Shown: positions 1 to 9,729, counted from the first letter of the stretch. The stretch: DNA of 64,000 bases from JBHJGO01 sp050331715 (GCA_050331715.1 JBHJGO010000074.1:15060-79059), one strand, 5' to 3'. Numbers and translations: made by a program. Notes: a model not told the origin generated them from the letters alone.

Positions 1-265
1 TTTGTTCTGAGCTGAACCTCAGATTCTTCAGGTAATCCAGGGCTTGCTGGAGACCCATGGCAATCAAGTAACCGAAGCCATCGGGCAATCGGCGGGTGAA
101 AAGTTCAAAGCTAGCCCAAGCTTGATCCAATCCCTCTCCCACGTAACAGGCTGCCATCGTCAATTGATAGAGGTCAGTGAGCAGACTGTAATCCGCTGGC
201 GTGACACTCAAAGCGAGATCTTCAGCCAGAAAGCGGGTAGCGAAATCGGAGGAAAGTTCAGACAT
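1..265 (-). CDS. pncB: Nicotinate phosphoribosyltransferase, N-terminal part (cut by window edge)
   Basis: The reverse strand encodes an open frame that runs off the left edge. It begins MSELSSDFATRFLAED and contains the segment LLTDLYQLTMAACY, which is the conserved N-terminal signature of nicotinate phosphoribosyltransferases. The enzyme makes nicotinate mononucleotide from nicotinate and PRPP in NAD salvage, in the cytosol. Only about 88 residues are visible, so the active site cannot be checked. An in-frame ATG three codons upstream (ending at 274) is an alternative start. Confidence 0.8.
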   Translation of the reverse strand, partial: MSELSSDFATRFLAEDLALSVTPADYSLLTDLYQLTMAACYVGEGLDQAWASFELFTRRLPDGFGYLIAMGLQQALDYLKNLRFSSEQ

Positions 266-404
266 AGTTCTCATCGTTCTATCCTCGTTAGCACCCATCA
301 ATGGATGAGTTTAGATCAATTATAGTGAAATTCACCAAATTGTCGATCTACCAAAAGTTAAACTGAATCCTAAAGTTGTAGGGACGTTAACAGCCTGGAA
401 GACT

Positions 405-1049
405 TTACGGCTCCACGATGACTGGAGTACCCATTGTCACTTGCTCAAACAGAGCTAGAACATCTTGATTGAACATGCGAATACAGCCGTGAGATGCTGC
501 ATTACCCACCGTTTCTTCGTTGGGAGTGCCGTGAAACCCAATGTAGTTGGTTCCATCTGTCCAAAATCCAATCCACCGTTCCCCCAAAGGATTATCTGGC
601 CCTGGTGGAATAATCTCACCCGTAAACGGGTGCTGCCAGGCTGGATTTCGCACCATCTGAATGATTTGATATTCCCCCGTCGGCGTTTCCCATCCTTCTC
701 GACCAACGGCAATCGGATAGCTCTCGGCCAACTTATGATTCCGGTAGAGATAGACCCGGCGATCGCTTAACCGAATCACGAGATAGGATCTTTTGTTCTG
801 GAGATCAATGTTCTGTTGCTGAGGTTCAGTTTTGCGGGCAGGGAGCAGGTCAGCCGCTGCTTGACGAGTAGGATTGGCCTGAAGGGGATTGGCTGGCGTA
901 AATTTGGTTGGCCTTGGTTTTTGTGTCAGATTGCTGGTTCCAAGTTCAGCTAAGGCAGCGGCTTGTAGCCCAGTGCTGAATAGCATTATCCCGCTCAGGA
1001 CAACCTGAGCGGTTCGATTTCCGACTCGATGGATGAGAATTCCTCCCAT
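405..1049 (-). CDS. L,D-transpeptidase (YkuD domain), exported
   Basis: A 214-residue protein with a hydrophobic N-terminal segment (about residues 10-30, signal peptide or anchor), a Pro/Gln-rich linker and a C-terminal YkuD domain from about residue 87. The catalytic motif is SHGCIRM with Cys about 189, and the partner His lies in FHGTPN at about 173. The family forms 3-3 cross-links in peptidoglycan, or attaches proteins to it, in the periplasm. Its size is typical of cyanobacterial members. It is transcribed leftward and stands alone between pncB and prfC. The family is certain; the exact substrate is not. Confidence 0.9.
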   Translation of the reverse strand: MGGILIHRVGNRTAQVVLSGIMLFSTGLQAAALAELGTSNLTQKPRPTKFTPANPLQANPTRQAAADLLPARKTEPQQQNIDLQNKRSYLVIRLSDRRVYLYRNHKLAESYPIAVGREGWETPTGEYQIIQMVRNPAWQHPFTGEIIPPGPDNPLGERWIGFWTDGTNYIGFHGTPNEETVGNAASHGCIRMFNQDVLALFEQVTMGTPVIVEP

Positions 1050-1097
1050 GGTTGATTTCCAAGGTAAAGCCTAAGCGGTCTTTTTACATTGATTCAG

Positions 1098-2729
1098 TTA
1101 AATCGATTCAGGTTCCTGACCCGAAACCACTGGATCGGTGGTTTTCAGGGCGAGTTCGGGATGTTCTGATTCTACCTGACGGAAATTCCATTCATTGCGG
1201 AACAGCAGCACAGGTCTACCCCAACTGTCCTTTACCGTAACTGTATTGAATAAACGTCCCACTTTCTCCAGGGCAGGCCAACCCCCAGTAACCCAACGGG
1301 CTACACTGTAGGGTAAAGCTTCTGTTAGGGTCTCAACGCCGTATTCATTTTCTAGACGAAACTGCACCACTTCCAATTGGAGTTGACCTACTGCGGCCAG
1401 GATCGGATCACGTCTGAAATCGTCCACCGAATACATGATCTGAATCGCTCCCTCTTCCCGAAGTTCAGACACTCCCTTGCGGAATTGCTTGAATTTTGAG
1501 GGGTTGGGATTTTTCAAATAGGCAAATAATTCGGGGGAGAAACAGGGAATGCCCTCGTATTCCAGCTTCTTTCCCTGATATATCGTATCCCCAATGGCAA
1601 ATACGCCCGGATTATTCAGGCCGATCACATCGCCAGGATAGGCCACCTCCATAGATTCTCGACCTTGAGCAAATAATTTCTGGGGTCGGGAGAGGCGGAC
1701 GGTTTTTCCAGTACGGGCATGGCTCACGGCCATATCTTTTTCAAACTTTCCGGTACAAACCCGAACAAAAGCAACTCGATCCCGGTGCTTCGGATCCATA
1801 TTTGCCTGGAGCTTGAAGACAAATCCAGTAAATTCAGGATATTCAGGCTGCATCTCTCCCAGGGAACTGGCATGGGCCTTGGGCTTCAAGCCGTAGTCTA
1901 GAAAAGCGTCCAGGAATAACTTCACACCAAAGTTGGTCATGGCACTGCCGAAGAAAATCGGGGTCATCTTGCCACAGTGAACCTGCTCCAGATCCAGCTC
2001 GGTTCCCAATTCGTCTAGCAGTTCCAATTCTTCCTTGAGCTGGTAGTAGAGATCCTGCTCTAACAATTCCTCAATTCTGGGATCGCCTAAATCGACTACA
2101 GTATCTGCGGCGGCTTTTGAGCCATGTTTTGTCCGCTCAAACAGATGAATCTGGCGGTGACGACGGTCAAACACTCCCTTGAAGCGATCGCCACTTCCAA
2201 TTGGCCAGTTCACAGCATAGGGAACCAGTTCGAGTTCCTGTTCGATTTCATCCAAGAGTTCCAGGGGATCGCGTCCAGGCCGATCCATCTTGTTGATGAA
2301 AGTGAAGATCGGCAAGCTCCGCATCTTGCAGACTTCAAACAACTTGCGGGTCTGAGGCTCCAAGCCCTTTGCCGCATCTTCTAGCATCACCGCATTATCG
2401 GCGGCAGCCAGGGTTCGATAGGTGTCCTCACTAAAGTCCTGGTGACCCGGTGTGTCCAGCAGATTGATTTGATGTTCCTCAAACTCAAACTGCATCACTG
2501 TCGAGGTGATCGAGATCCCCCGCTGCTGCTCCATCTCCATCCAGTCCGACGTAGCGTGACGCTGAGCCCGACGCGCTTTCACGGCCCCGGCTTCATGAAT
2601 TGCGCCTCCGTAGAGCAACAATTTTTCAGTCAGGGTAGTTTTTCCAGCATCCGGGTGAGAGATGATGGCAAAGTTTCGTCGGCGTTCAACTTCGGGTTGA
2701 AGATCTTCTAGGGTAGTCGCTATGGTCAT
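1098..2729 (-). CDS. prfC: Peptide chain release factor 3
   Basis: A 543-residue translational GTPase. Visible G motifs are SHPDAGKTT (P-loop, about 24-32), DTPGHQDF (G3) and NKMDR (G4), followed by the domain 2 and 3 regions of the RF3 family. RF3 recycles RF1 and RF2 from the ribosome after peptide release, using GTP. The KARR segment after the P-loop and the full length separate it from EF-G. It is transcribed leftward as a single gene. All diagnostic motifs are intact. Confidence 0.97.
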   Translation of the reverse strand: MTIATTLEDLQPEVERRRNFAIISHPDAGKTTLTEKLLLYGGAIHEAGAVKARRAQRHATSDWMEMEQQRGISITSTVMQFEFEEHQINLLDTPGHQDFSEDTYRTLAAADNAVMLEDAAKGLEPQTRKLFEVCKMRSLPIFTFINKMDRPGRDPLELLDEIEQELELVPYAVNWPIGSGDRFKGVFDRRHRQIHLFERTKHGSKAAADTVVDLGDPRIEELLEQDLYYQLKEELELLDELGTELDLEQVHCGKMTPIFFGSAMTNFGVKLFLDAFLDYGLKPKAHASSLGEMQPEYPEFTGFVFKLQANMDPKHRDRVAFVRVCTGKFEKDMAVSHARTGKTVRLSRPQKLFAQGRESMEVAYPGDVIGLNNPGVFAIGDTIYQGKKLEYEGIPCFSPELFAYLKNPNPSKFKQFRKGVSELREEGAIQIMYSVDDFRRDPILAAVGQLQLEVVQFRLENEYGVETLTEALPYSVARWVTGGWPALEKVGRLFNTVTVKDSWGRPVLLFRNEWNFRQVESEHPELALKTTDPVVSGQEPESI

Positions 2730-3000
2730 TATTTGCGGGACTTACACATAACTTCCTATCTTACCAAATTCATCGGATCTCCAGTATTGGCCAGAATCCT
2801 GAACACAGAACCCTGGACAAAGGAGTTATCCCCTCTCCGATTCAAAACAGAAATCAGTACAATGAAGCTAACCTGATGATAGGAGAGTGCGAGGTCAATG
2901 GCCGATGTACTCCTAATCCAAAGGTCTGTACCGCAAGGGATTGAAAATCGCTATATCTTTAAAGTCTATCTTTGAAATTTCTAGGTGGAGAAATTAAGTC

Positions 3001-3333
3001 ATGGATCAAGATCAACGAAAAATTTTATCGGTTCTCTCTCATGGCGCAATTTTTTTCGGTGCAACAATTGTTTCGGTTGGAATTCCGATTGCCATGTTGT
3101 TTCTGGCACATGACTCTATTGTCAAGGAAAATGCCAAGGAATCTCTAAACTTTCACATTAATCTCTATATTTACGGCTTGATCTTTAGCCTTTTGACCTT
3201 TGTTGTAATTGGATTTCCGCTCCTGGCTCTGCTTTGGATTGTCAGTATTATCATGCCAATCATTGCGATTATTGCTATTGCCAATAATCCGGAACAGCCC
3301 TATCGCTATCCCTTTATTTTTAGAGTTGTTTAG
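3001..3333 (+). CDS. DUF4870 family small membrane protein
   Basis: A 110-residue protein with three hydrophobic stretches (about 12-35, 55-80 and 78-100) and the segment VKENAKESLNFHINLYIYG. The N(A/E)KE(A/S)LNFxI pattern followed by paired helices is the DUF4870 signature. A GGAG ribosome-binding site lies 9-12 bases before the ATG. The function of the family is unknown; it is a small inner-membrane protein. It is followed 26 bases later by a Uma2-family gene on the same strand. Confidence 0.8.
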   Translation: MDQDQRKILSVLSHGAIFFGATIVSVGIPIAMLFLAHDSIVKENAKESLNFHINLYIYGLIFSLLTFVVIGFPLLALLWIVSIIMPIIAIIAIANNPEQPYRYPFIFRVV

Positions 3334-3359
3334 GGGTTTAGATATGTCATTTCAGGTTC

Positions 3360-4073
3360 ATGGTTGATACTCAGCATCCACGATTACGGGCCAATCCTAA
3401 TTTGATTCCGCCTCTACAGAATGGTGACCGACTGATCCGTTCAGAATTTGAGCGGCGCTATGAGGCGATGCTGGAGCTTAAGAAAGCAGAACTGATTGAA
3501 GGGATTGTCTACGTGTCTTCTCCTGTGCGCTTTGAATTCCATGCGGAACCCCATGGTGATCTGATGATCTGGCTAGGGAACTACAAAGTTGCAACGCCAG
3601 GAGTACGAATGGGAGACAATCCAACGGTTCGGCTGGATCTGGATAATGAACCTCAACCGGATGCCCTGCTTATGACTGATCAAGACTGTGGGGGCAATGC
3701 CAGCCTCAGCCCGAATGGCTATGTGGAGGGTGCTCCAGAATTCGTGGCAGAAATCGCGGCTAGCAGTGCCAGTATTGATCTGGGGGATAAAAAGCGCGCC
3801 TATCGCCGCAATGGTGTACAGGAATACTGGGTTTGGCAAGTTTTTGATCAGAAAATTAATTGGTATCGCCTGGTAGAAGGTGATTATATCGCCTTGGAAC
3901 CTGATGAGCAGGGCATAATTCGTAGTCTAGTATTTCCAGGACTTTGGTTGGATGTAACGGCAATGTTGGTGGGTGATATGCCACAGGTTCTAGCCAAACT
4001 TCAACAAGGTTTGATGAGTGAGGCTCACCAAAATTTTGTAGACCAATTAAAAAACTACCGGGAAGATTTGTAG
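3360..4073 (+). CDS. Uma2 family (DUF820) endonuclease-like protein
   Basis: A 237-residue member of the large cyanobacterial Uma2/DUF820 family, which has a PD-(D/E)XK restriction-endonuclease-like fold. Visible landmarks are LIEGIVYVSSPV near residue 43, a P(D)ALLM strand, the EFVAEIAASSASIDLGDKK block and QEYWVWQVFDQ, which supply the acidic and lysine positions of the fold. These genes are numerous and solitary in cyanobacteria and no substrate is established. It may be co-transcribed with the DUF4870 gene. Confidence 0.85.
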   Translation: MVDTQHPRLRANPNLIPPLQNGDRLIRSEFERRYEAMLELKKAELIEGIVYVSSPVRFEFHAEPHGDLMIWLGNYKVATPGVRMGDNPTVRLDLDNEPQPDALLMTDQDCGGNASLSPNGYVEGAPEFVAEIAASSASIDLGDKKRAYRRNGVQEYWVWQVFDQKINWYRLVEGDYIALEPDEQGIIRSLVFPGLWLDVTAMLVGDMPQVLAKLQQGLMSEAHQNFVDQLKNYREDL

Positions 4074-4268
4074 GCAGAAGGGAGGAGCAGGTTCAGGCGT
4101 TTTCTGGAAAAGATTTTTCCAATAGCGAAAGTGAGTTGCCGGATTCCTGTCTGCATGGGAATAACGTTCCTGGCATCTTTGTTCTGAGAAATCACCTAAA
4201 TTTGGTTTCAGGAACACTGCCCAATAGGTATTCTGGAGACTTTTACCGATTGGACAGGTGGAAATCAT

Positions 4269-5984
4269 CTAGGGAATTGAAACCTCTGCTTCAGAAGGTT
4301 GAGCGGGAAGTTCGGAAGTAGATTCCTGAAGGGTTTGACGTCCCCGATATCGCAGAAATGCCGCTAGAACAAACAGCAAATCCACGGTTACAACACCACC
4401 CACAATTAATTCCGAACCGCCAGTGCTAAATCCATAACTATGCAGCCCTGTACCGAGGACAAAATTTACCCCGTACCAGGCCATCAAAACTGCATTGAAG
4501 CAGATCACGCTCACAGCTGCCATGCCGAAATCTCCCAACCACCCGACTAATCGACCGTGTAGCGGCACAAGATAACACAGCAATGCAATCAAGGCCCAGG
4601 TTTCCTTGGGATCCCAACCCCAGAACCGACCCCAGGAGAAGTGCGCCCAAATTCCCCCTAGAATAATTCCGGTGGTCAACAGCAGCACTCCAATTTGAAT
4701 CACACGATAGTTCAGTTTGGAAAGATCAGTAATCCGCTCCTTTGCCTGGGGTGTGAACAGGTAATTTCCCAAAATAATATGACCCAGTCCTAGCGATAGG
4801 GCAATGCTGGCGTAGCTGAGAGTAATCGTTGGCACATGAATACTCAGCCAGAAATTGTCCCGCAACACCGGAACCAGAGGTCGAATACTCGAATCCAGAA
4901 CCGCAGGCAGACGGTCAGCTAGAACCAAACAAACCACCGACAGCGGTGCAGCCGCTAGTAGGTAATATTTAGCCCGATAAATCAGCTCAAAGATTAGAGC
5001 AATGGCCGCAATCCCAAATCCAACCCAGATCACAGATTCATACATATTGGTTACCGGGGGTCGTCCGGCAATGGCCATCCGTTCCATGAATCCATAGCCC
5101 TGAACCGTTAACCCCGTTGCGAAAATTCCTATTACGCCCCAATACAGATCAAGAGCGGGGAACATTAACGTTACGGCCAGCACAACAAAAGCCAGAACAT
5201 ACAATTTCCAAGCTTGGCCAAAGGGATGCAGCGCGAAGAAGTTTACTTCCCGTTGCAGTACTCGATCTTGAGGATAGATGGCTGGGCTAAGAGATTGAAG
5301 CTGTTGGTGCAGCTTAGTTGCAAAGGGGTTTATATTTCCCAGATGTTCGGGGCTAGATCGGTAGAACTGTCTCAGAGCTTCATACTGACTTTGCACCAGT
5401 GCTGCCTGATTCTCTGGGTAGTAATCCTGCGCTTGATCAATGCCGACCCAAGTTCCTTTGATCTCACTGGGATGGGGAACAATGGGTAGGGACTGACTAC
5501 CAACGGTTGCCATCATCAGAGCCAGTCGATCCGCGATTGTCAGGGCTTCCCGTTCATTACGGGTCAGATCGATATCCTGAGCTTGTTTTTGCTGGGCAGA
5601 CAGCGTGAGGGAACTCAGGGAGGAACGCATCAATTCCTGAAAGGTGAAATATTTCTGTTCCAGATTCAGTCCTAGAAATTCCTTGAGGGGGCGATAGCTA
5701 ACCAGGACAAAGGGTTCTTGATTCCAGTCTCGATTATTAAACCAAAGTGAAAGGTAGGTTTCGAGATAATCTAACGTTTCGCCTGACTGGGCTTGATAGG
5801 TTTCCCTGCCATGAATCTCAGCAACAGTTTCACGGGCAACCGTATCCAAAGGTTTCTTGCGACCATCAAGCTGAACGGCCAGGGTCTTGAGTGAGTCCAG
5901 GTTTGAGGTTTGAGCTTGGGTAATGGGAATCAACAGAATCGCTAAGCTCAGACAAATTCCGAGAATGAATTTTAGGGCTTTCAT
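4269..5984 (-). CDS. ccsA: Cytochrome c biogenesis protein CcsA, long form with periplasmic N-terminal domain
   Basis: A 571-residue membrane protein of System II cytochrome c maturation, which moves haem across the membrane and attaches it to CXXCH apoproteins together with ResB. The C-terminal half holds about eight helices with the tryptophan-rich haem motif WGRFWGWDPKETWALI and external His candidates in SIHVPTITLSYAS and TGLHSYGF. The N-terminus has a signal-like helix followed by an approximately 230-residue soluble domain starting with LDGRKKPLDTVARE. Ordinary cyanobacterial CcsA is about 330 residues and lacks this domain. The long layout resembles CcsA of non-cyanobacterial multihaem bacteria, from my knowledge of the family. 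It follows resB by 59 bases and is very likely in the same operon. Confidence 0.9.
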   Translation of the reverse strand: MKALKFILGICLSLAILLIPITQAQTSNLDSLKTLAVQLDGRKKPLDTVARETVAEIHGRETYQAQSGETLDYLETYLSLWFNNRDWNQEPFVLVSYRPLKEFLGLNLEQKYFTFQELMRSSLSSLTLSAQQKQAQDIDLTRNEREALTIADRLALMMATVGSQSLPIVPHPSEIKGTWVGIDQAQDYYPENQAALVQSQYEALRQFYRSSPEHLGNINPFATKLHQQLQSLSPAIYPQDRVLQREVNFFALHPFGQAWKLYVLAFVVLAVTLMFPALDLYWGVIGIFATGLTVQGYGFMERMAIAGRPPVTNMYESVIWVGFGIAAIALIFELIYRAKYYLLAAAPLSVVCLVLADRLPAVLDSSIRPLVPVLRDNFWLSIHVPTITLSYASIALSLGLGHIILGNYLFTPQAKERITDLSKLNYRVIQIGVLLLTTGIILGGIWAHFSWGRFWGWDPKETWALIALLCYLVPLHGRLVGWLGDFGMAAVSVICFNAVLMAWYGVNFVLGTGLHSYGFSTGGSELIVGGVVTVDLLFVLAAFLRYRGRQTLQESTSELPAQPSEAEVSIP

Positions 5985-6043
5985 GTTTTAGTTCGTGTTG
6001 GCTTCAAGTGAACAATAGCTTTGTTCCAATCATGCTTAAGTCG

Positions 6044-7906
6044 CTAGGCAACTAGCTCCCCGCTCGGAACCTCGCTTACTTCCGGGTGAGGTGTGGGTTG
6101 AGGCTGTTCCTCAGATTGCTCAATTTCTTCTGACTTGACCTTCATCCCTTTCATACCTTTAGCCACCGCTGGCCCGTAGAACATAACTGCAATTCCCAGA
6201 ATCACCAGAGCCGAGCCACTCCAGGTTAAACCCGTAACCCATGCGGGTTCACGCTTAACTTGTAAGGTTGACTGTTGCAAATCTCCTGGATTCCAGGATG
6301 CCTGGGCTAGTTTCCAGCCTCGATACCAGGTGGGATGATTCATCCAGACTCGGCGGGGTGAAATCTCTCCGGTCGAGCCATCCAGAATCCGAATCTGGCT
6401 TGTCCACATTGCTACCGATTCTGACCCTTCATTGCGTTCCACAATAAAGTCATCTAGATTGACCGCAAAGGGAAGTTGCAGAATTTTTGGACTAAAGGCT
6501 GCAAAAATTTCTTGGGTCTGTCCGTCATCAGTGGACTCAGTAATTGTCGTTGGCTCTCCCCAGGACAGCCAGGCTTCAGTTCCCGCTTCAGTTTTGACCA
6601 GTAATGCCGGGGTTCCCTCAACGCTAGATCCTGGAACTGGAAGAATCTCCCGTCTGATCTGAGCATGGGGAATCACCTCTTCCACATTGATTTGAAAGTC
6701 TGCCCAGCCTGGACTTACTGGTTCACCAATGGTTAAAGTGCCCGACTTAAATCCTTTGGAAGAATTTGCAGTGTAGAATAGGTCGCCACCATCAGCCACC
6801 AGCACATGAAAATAATCCTCTGCGGTTTGAGGTTTAACCTGGTAACGAACCTCAAGCCCAGAAATCGGCTCACCCCTCACAACTGTTCTGACTGGATTTA
6901 GATCCTTCTGTCCGAACAGGAACCAACGTTCTACCCCCTGGCTGGAGGAAACCTGCAACTGCACGACAGGGTTATTCAATTCATCGGAAACCGTCGTGGG
7001 CTGATTCTCAGAATTCAAGCGGAAATCCGGCCAGAAGTTAACGACCTGAATTGTAAAGTGATCATCCGCTGCCGTTAGCTGTTGAGTGGATTGCTCGGAG
7101 TTGGGCTGCCTAGAACCTAGTACCGCTCGAAGATCAATCGAAAGAGACTGGGCTTCACCGGGAACTGTGGCCTCCAGCGTTCCCCACAGGTTTTCCTGAG
7201 TTTTCGCCGGGGGTTGCAGGAGTCGCTCTAACTCATCCTGACTCTGGACTTGAATCAGTTCTAGCTCCGCAGGCCCGATGGAAATCTGGTCATATCCCAT
7301 TGGTGCCGCTGCTAACCAACGTTCCAAAGTTTGGCCCATGCGTTGACTGGTCAGACTCAGGTGAATCGCGGGATTTTCAACGCTACCCGCTTCCACAAAC
7401 TCCACCGTTTTGATGGTGTTATCGCTGTAGCGGAGCAGGGTTAGTTCACCCGCCTGAGCAGGCCAAACCGATCCATTGGGTCGAATCCCTATATCCTGAC
7501 GCTGTACCGTTCCAGTAGAATCCATGAATTCCAGCACTTCCCCCTCCACACGAATCTGGCTATTGGGTGAGCTATCGGTTCCCACCAGTAGCATCCCTTC
7601 CACACCCAAGTGGATAACAGCGGCTGATCCCGCGATGATCACGATCAAGCCGAGATGGGTCAGGGCAAACCCCATTTTCCTCGCCCCTCGCCAGGGATAA
7701 CGAGTCAGAGCTGAAATCCCCAGATTGAGAGCCAGGAGAAACATCAGCCCACCAAACCACGGGCTTTTGTAGACTGCCTGCTGTACGGTGGCTGAGCCCA
7801 CCTTGGATTCGTAGAATGTTGCCCAAATCAGGATTCCAGCGATCGCACTCAGCAAGGGAACCGCAAACCGGATGGAGCCTAGAAATCGTAGTGTTCTATC
7901 AATCAT
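6044..7906 (-). CDS. resB: ResB/Ccs1-like cytochrome c biogenesis protein
   Basis: The partner of CcsA in System II maturation. It has three N-terminal hydrophobic helices (within the first 110 residues), a large periplasmic region of about 430 residues and a last helix near WSGSALVILGIAVMFYGP, then a charged cytoplasmic tail. This is the ResB layout. The frame is open to a GTG at 7924, but the ATG at 7906 (MIDRTLRFLGSIRFAVPLLS) matches the family N-terminus better. A 17-bp tandem duplication (7914-7947) lies just at the gene start. It is transcribed divergently from the globin/multihaem genes whose products it probably helps to mature. Confidence 0.88.
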   Translation of the reverse strand: MIDRTLRFLGSIRFAVPLLSAIAGILIWATFYESKVGSATVQQAVYKSPWFGGLMFLLALNLGISALTRYPWRGARKMGFALTHLGLIVIIAGSAAVIHLGVEGMLLVGTDSSPNSQIRVEGEVLEFMDSTGTVQRQDIGIRPNGSVWPAQAGELTLLRYSDNTIKTVEFVEAGSVENPAIHLSLTSQRMGQTLERWLAAAPMGYDQISIGPAELELIQVQSQDELERLLQPPAKTQENLWGTLEATVPGEAQSLSIDLRAVLGSRQPNSEQSTQQLTAADDHFTIQVVNFWPDFRLNSENQPTTVSDELNNPVVQLQVSSSQGVERWFLFGQKDLNPVRTVVRGEPISGLEVRYQVKPQTAEDYFHVLVADGGDLFYTANSSKGFKSGTLTIGEPVSPGWADFQINVEEVIPHAQIRREILPVPGSSVEGTPALLVKTEAGTEAWLSWGEPTTITESTDDGQTQEIFAAFSPKILQLPFAVNLDDFIVERNEGSESVAMWTSQIRILDGSTGEISPRRVWMNHPTWYRGWKLAQASWNPGDLQQSTLQVKREPAWVTGLTWSGSALVILGIAVMFYGPAVAKGMKGMKVKSEEIEQSEEQPQPTPHPEVSEVPSGELVA

Positions 7907-8672
7907 GAACTGTATGGATTGCACTAAGTAATGGATTGCACTAAGTAACTGTGTCTATAGGATCTAAAACGCTGCTCCGGAAACAAGGCGGAGACCACAG
8001 CCCGTTGACTAATTTAACTCCTCACCTTAAAATCCTCAGCTCGAATTTTTTGTAGCCAATATTGCAGTTTTTGAAGTTTAATGCATAAAGCGCATTGGTT
8101 TTTTTGTGGATTTGCATATCACAATATTAGATTTTTTTAAGATTGGTTGTAGAGGTTGGTGAAGAGGGCCGATTGGATAATGCTACTGCTTGACACCTCT
8201 CTTAATTTATCCAATATAAATCATGAATTCATAATTTTTTATGTCAAGATTTGATGAAGAATTTGGGATTACAGTTCATAAAAGCTCGACGAGAGAGAAA
8301 TACGGTTTTCTGTATCTAGGGACACAGAAAATAAACTATAAATTTTGGGTAAAAATCCCACTATACGACCCACAAATCAATGTCTTGAGCTCAAATAGAT
8401 TAAGAATCTTGATCAAATTTCAGTAATGCTTTTCGTAACGGATCACAACTCAATTGCAAAACAATATATGCAAAGATCGCATATACTAGAGTTGTTTTTG
8501 TCATAATCAGAGACATTTTGTAGCTGTGGTAACAAAAGCCTGGGAATCAATCTCATAGACTGCCTACACATAAATAGATGCAAGACTTTAGATGACTTCT
8601 TTGTCAGAAGTTCCAGGGTGTCTTGACGAAGCAATTGTCCAGAAATAAAATTTAACGGAGGACGTTTCCATA
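7907..8672. promoter_or_regulatory. Divergent intergenic region between resB and the globin operon
   Basis: About 770 AT-rich bases without a convincing gene; a 61-codon frame at 8241-8426 has no recognisable features. It must hold the leftward promoter for resB-ccsA and the rightward promoter for the globin operon. A TTGACA near 8189 followed by TATAAA 19 bases later is a possible rightward promoter. A 17-bp exact tandem duplication occurs at 7914-7930 and 7931-7947. A GGAGGA ribosome-binding site precedes the globin ATG. Confidence 0.5.
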
Positions 8673-9704
8673 ATGTCTTTAGCGATTGAGCTTTTAGAGA
8701 AAAGCTTCGATCAGGTTAAGCCCCAGGCAAATGATTTTGTGACAAGTTTCTACGAGAATTTGTTCACGATGTATCCTGAAGCAAAGCCATTGTTTACAAC
8801 GACGGACATGGAGAAGCAGCGAGCAAAGCTACTGGGTTCTCTGGTTCTAGTTGTCGAAAACTTGCGCAAGCCGGAGGCTCTAGAATCTGCTCTGAAGGGA
8901 CTGGGTGCAAGACACGTTAAGTATGGTGCATTGCCTGAACATTATCCACTCGTTGGGAATGCTTTGCTCGAAACTTTTGCTCAGTACTTAAAGTCGGATT
9001 GGACGCCTGAAGTTCAGCAGGCATGGATTGATGCCTATGGCGCAATCACCAACCTGATGCTAGAAGGCGCTGATTATTCCCAGGAGGATGTTCAGCTCAG
9101 CAATCCATCTGTCGCTTTAGAAGAAGAGACAGAGATTGATTTGTTAGAGAAAAGTTTTGGTCAGGTCGTACCGCAGGCAGACGAATTTGCTGAGCGGTTC
9201 TACAGCAACTTGTTCTCAATGTACCCTGAAGCGAAACCTCTGTTTGCTCATACCAATATGGCAGAGCAGTCAAAGAAGCTACTGAATTCCCTGGTGTTTG
9301 TTGTCCAGAACTTACGCAATCCGGGGGCGTTGGAAGGAGCGCTGAAGGGATTGGGAGCCCGTCACGTTAAGTACGGGGCTCTGCCAGAGCATTATCCACT
9401 GGTGGGAAATGCCTTGCTGACCACGTTCGAGCAGTTCCTGGGTTTAGAGTGGACACCGAAGGTGAAGCAAGCTTGGGTAAATGCCTACAACGATATTACT
9501 AAGGTAATGTTGTCCGGGGCAGATTACCCAGAGGATATTGTAAAGCTGGAGTCAGCGAGTTCTACAGCCAGTTCTGGGGGTTCTGTCAGTGCTGTAGAAA
9601 TGATGCCAAGCCATACCGTTGAAGCACCTGTAAATTGGGCGTTATTTGGTGGTGCTCTGGGTGGTGCTGGTCTGTTGGCACTCCTGCTGCTACTCATCGT
9701 TTAG
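8673..9704 (+). CDS. Tail-anchored double-domain globin
   Basis: A 343-residue protein made of two globin domains (about 5-135 and 155-285) and a C-terminal hydrophobic helix (about 321-343). Each domain has the flavohaemoglobin/Vitreoscilla-type pattern: FYxNLF with Tyr at B10 (Y27, Y177), Gln at E7 (Q49, Q199) and proximal His in ARHVKYGALPEHY (H81, H231). Key residues repeat with exact 150-residue spacing, so the domains arose by duplication. There is no reductase domain and no N-terminal signal, so the globin part probably faces the cytoplasm and is anchored by its tail. Tyr-B10/Gln-E7 globins bind O2 and NO tightly; NO dioxygenation or O2 sensing/delivery is inference. It is the first gene of the multihaem operon, 25 bases before the next. 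Confidence 0.9.
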   Translation: MSLAIELLEKSFDQVKPQANDFVTSFYENLFTMYPEAKPLFTTTDMEKQRAKLLGSLVLVVENLRKPEALESALKGLGARHVKYGALPEHYPLVGNALLETFAQYLKSDWTPEVQQAWIDAYGAITNLMLEGADYSQEDVQLSNPSVALEEETEIDLLEKSFGQVVPQADEFAERFYSNLFSMYPEAKPLFAHTNMAEQSKKLLNSLVFVVQNLRNPGALEGALKGLGARHVKYGALPEHYPLVGNALLTTFEQFLGLEWTPKVKQAWVNAYNDITKVMLSGADYPEDIVKLESASSTASSGGSVSAVEMMPSHTVEAPVNWALFGGALGGAGLLALLLLLIV

Positions 9705-9729
9705 CGGATGAAGAATTTGGCAGTCAATA

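Noticed and set aside
2911..2950. CRISPR-repeat-like segment (CGCAAGGGATTGAAAA)
   Set aside because: It ends like cyanobacterial CRISPR repeats, but only one copy is present, with no spacer array and no cas genes.
8241..8426. 61-codon rightward frame in the divergent promoter region
   Set aside because: No ribosome-binding site and no recognisable domain; composition follows the AT-rich background.
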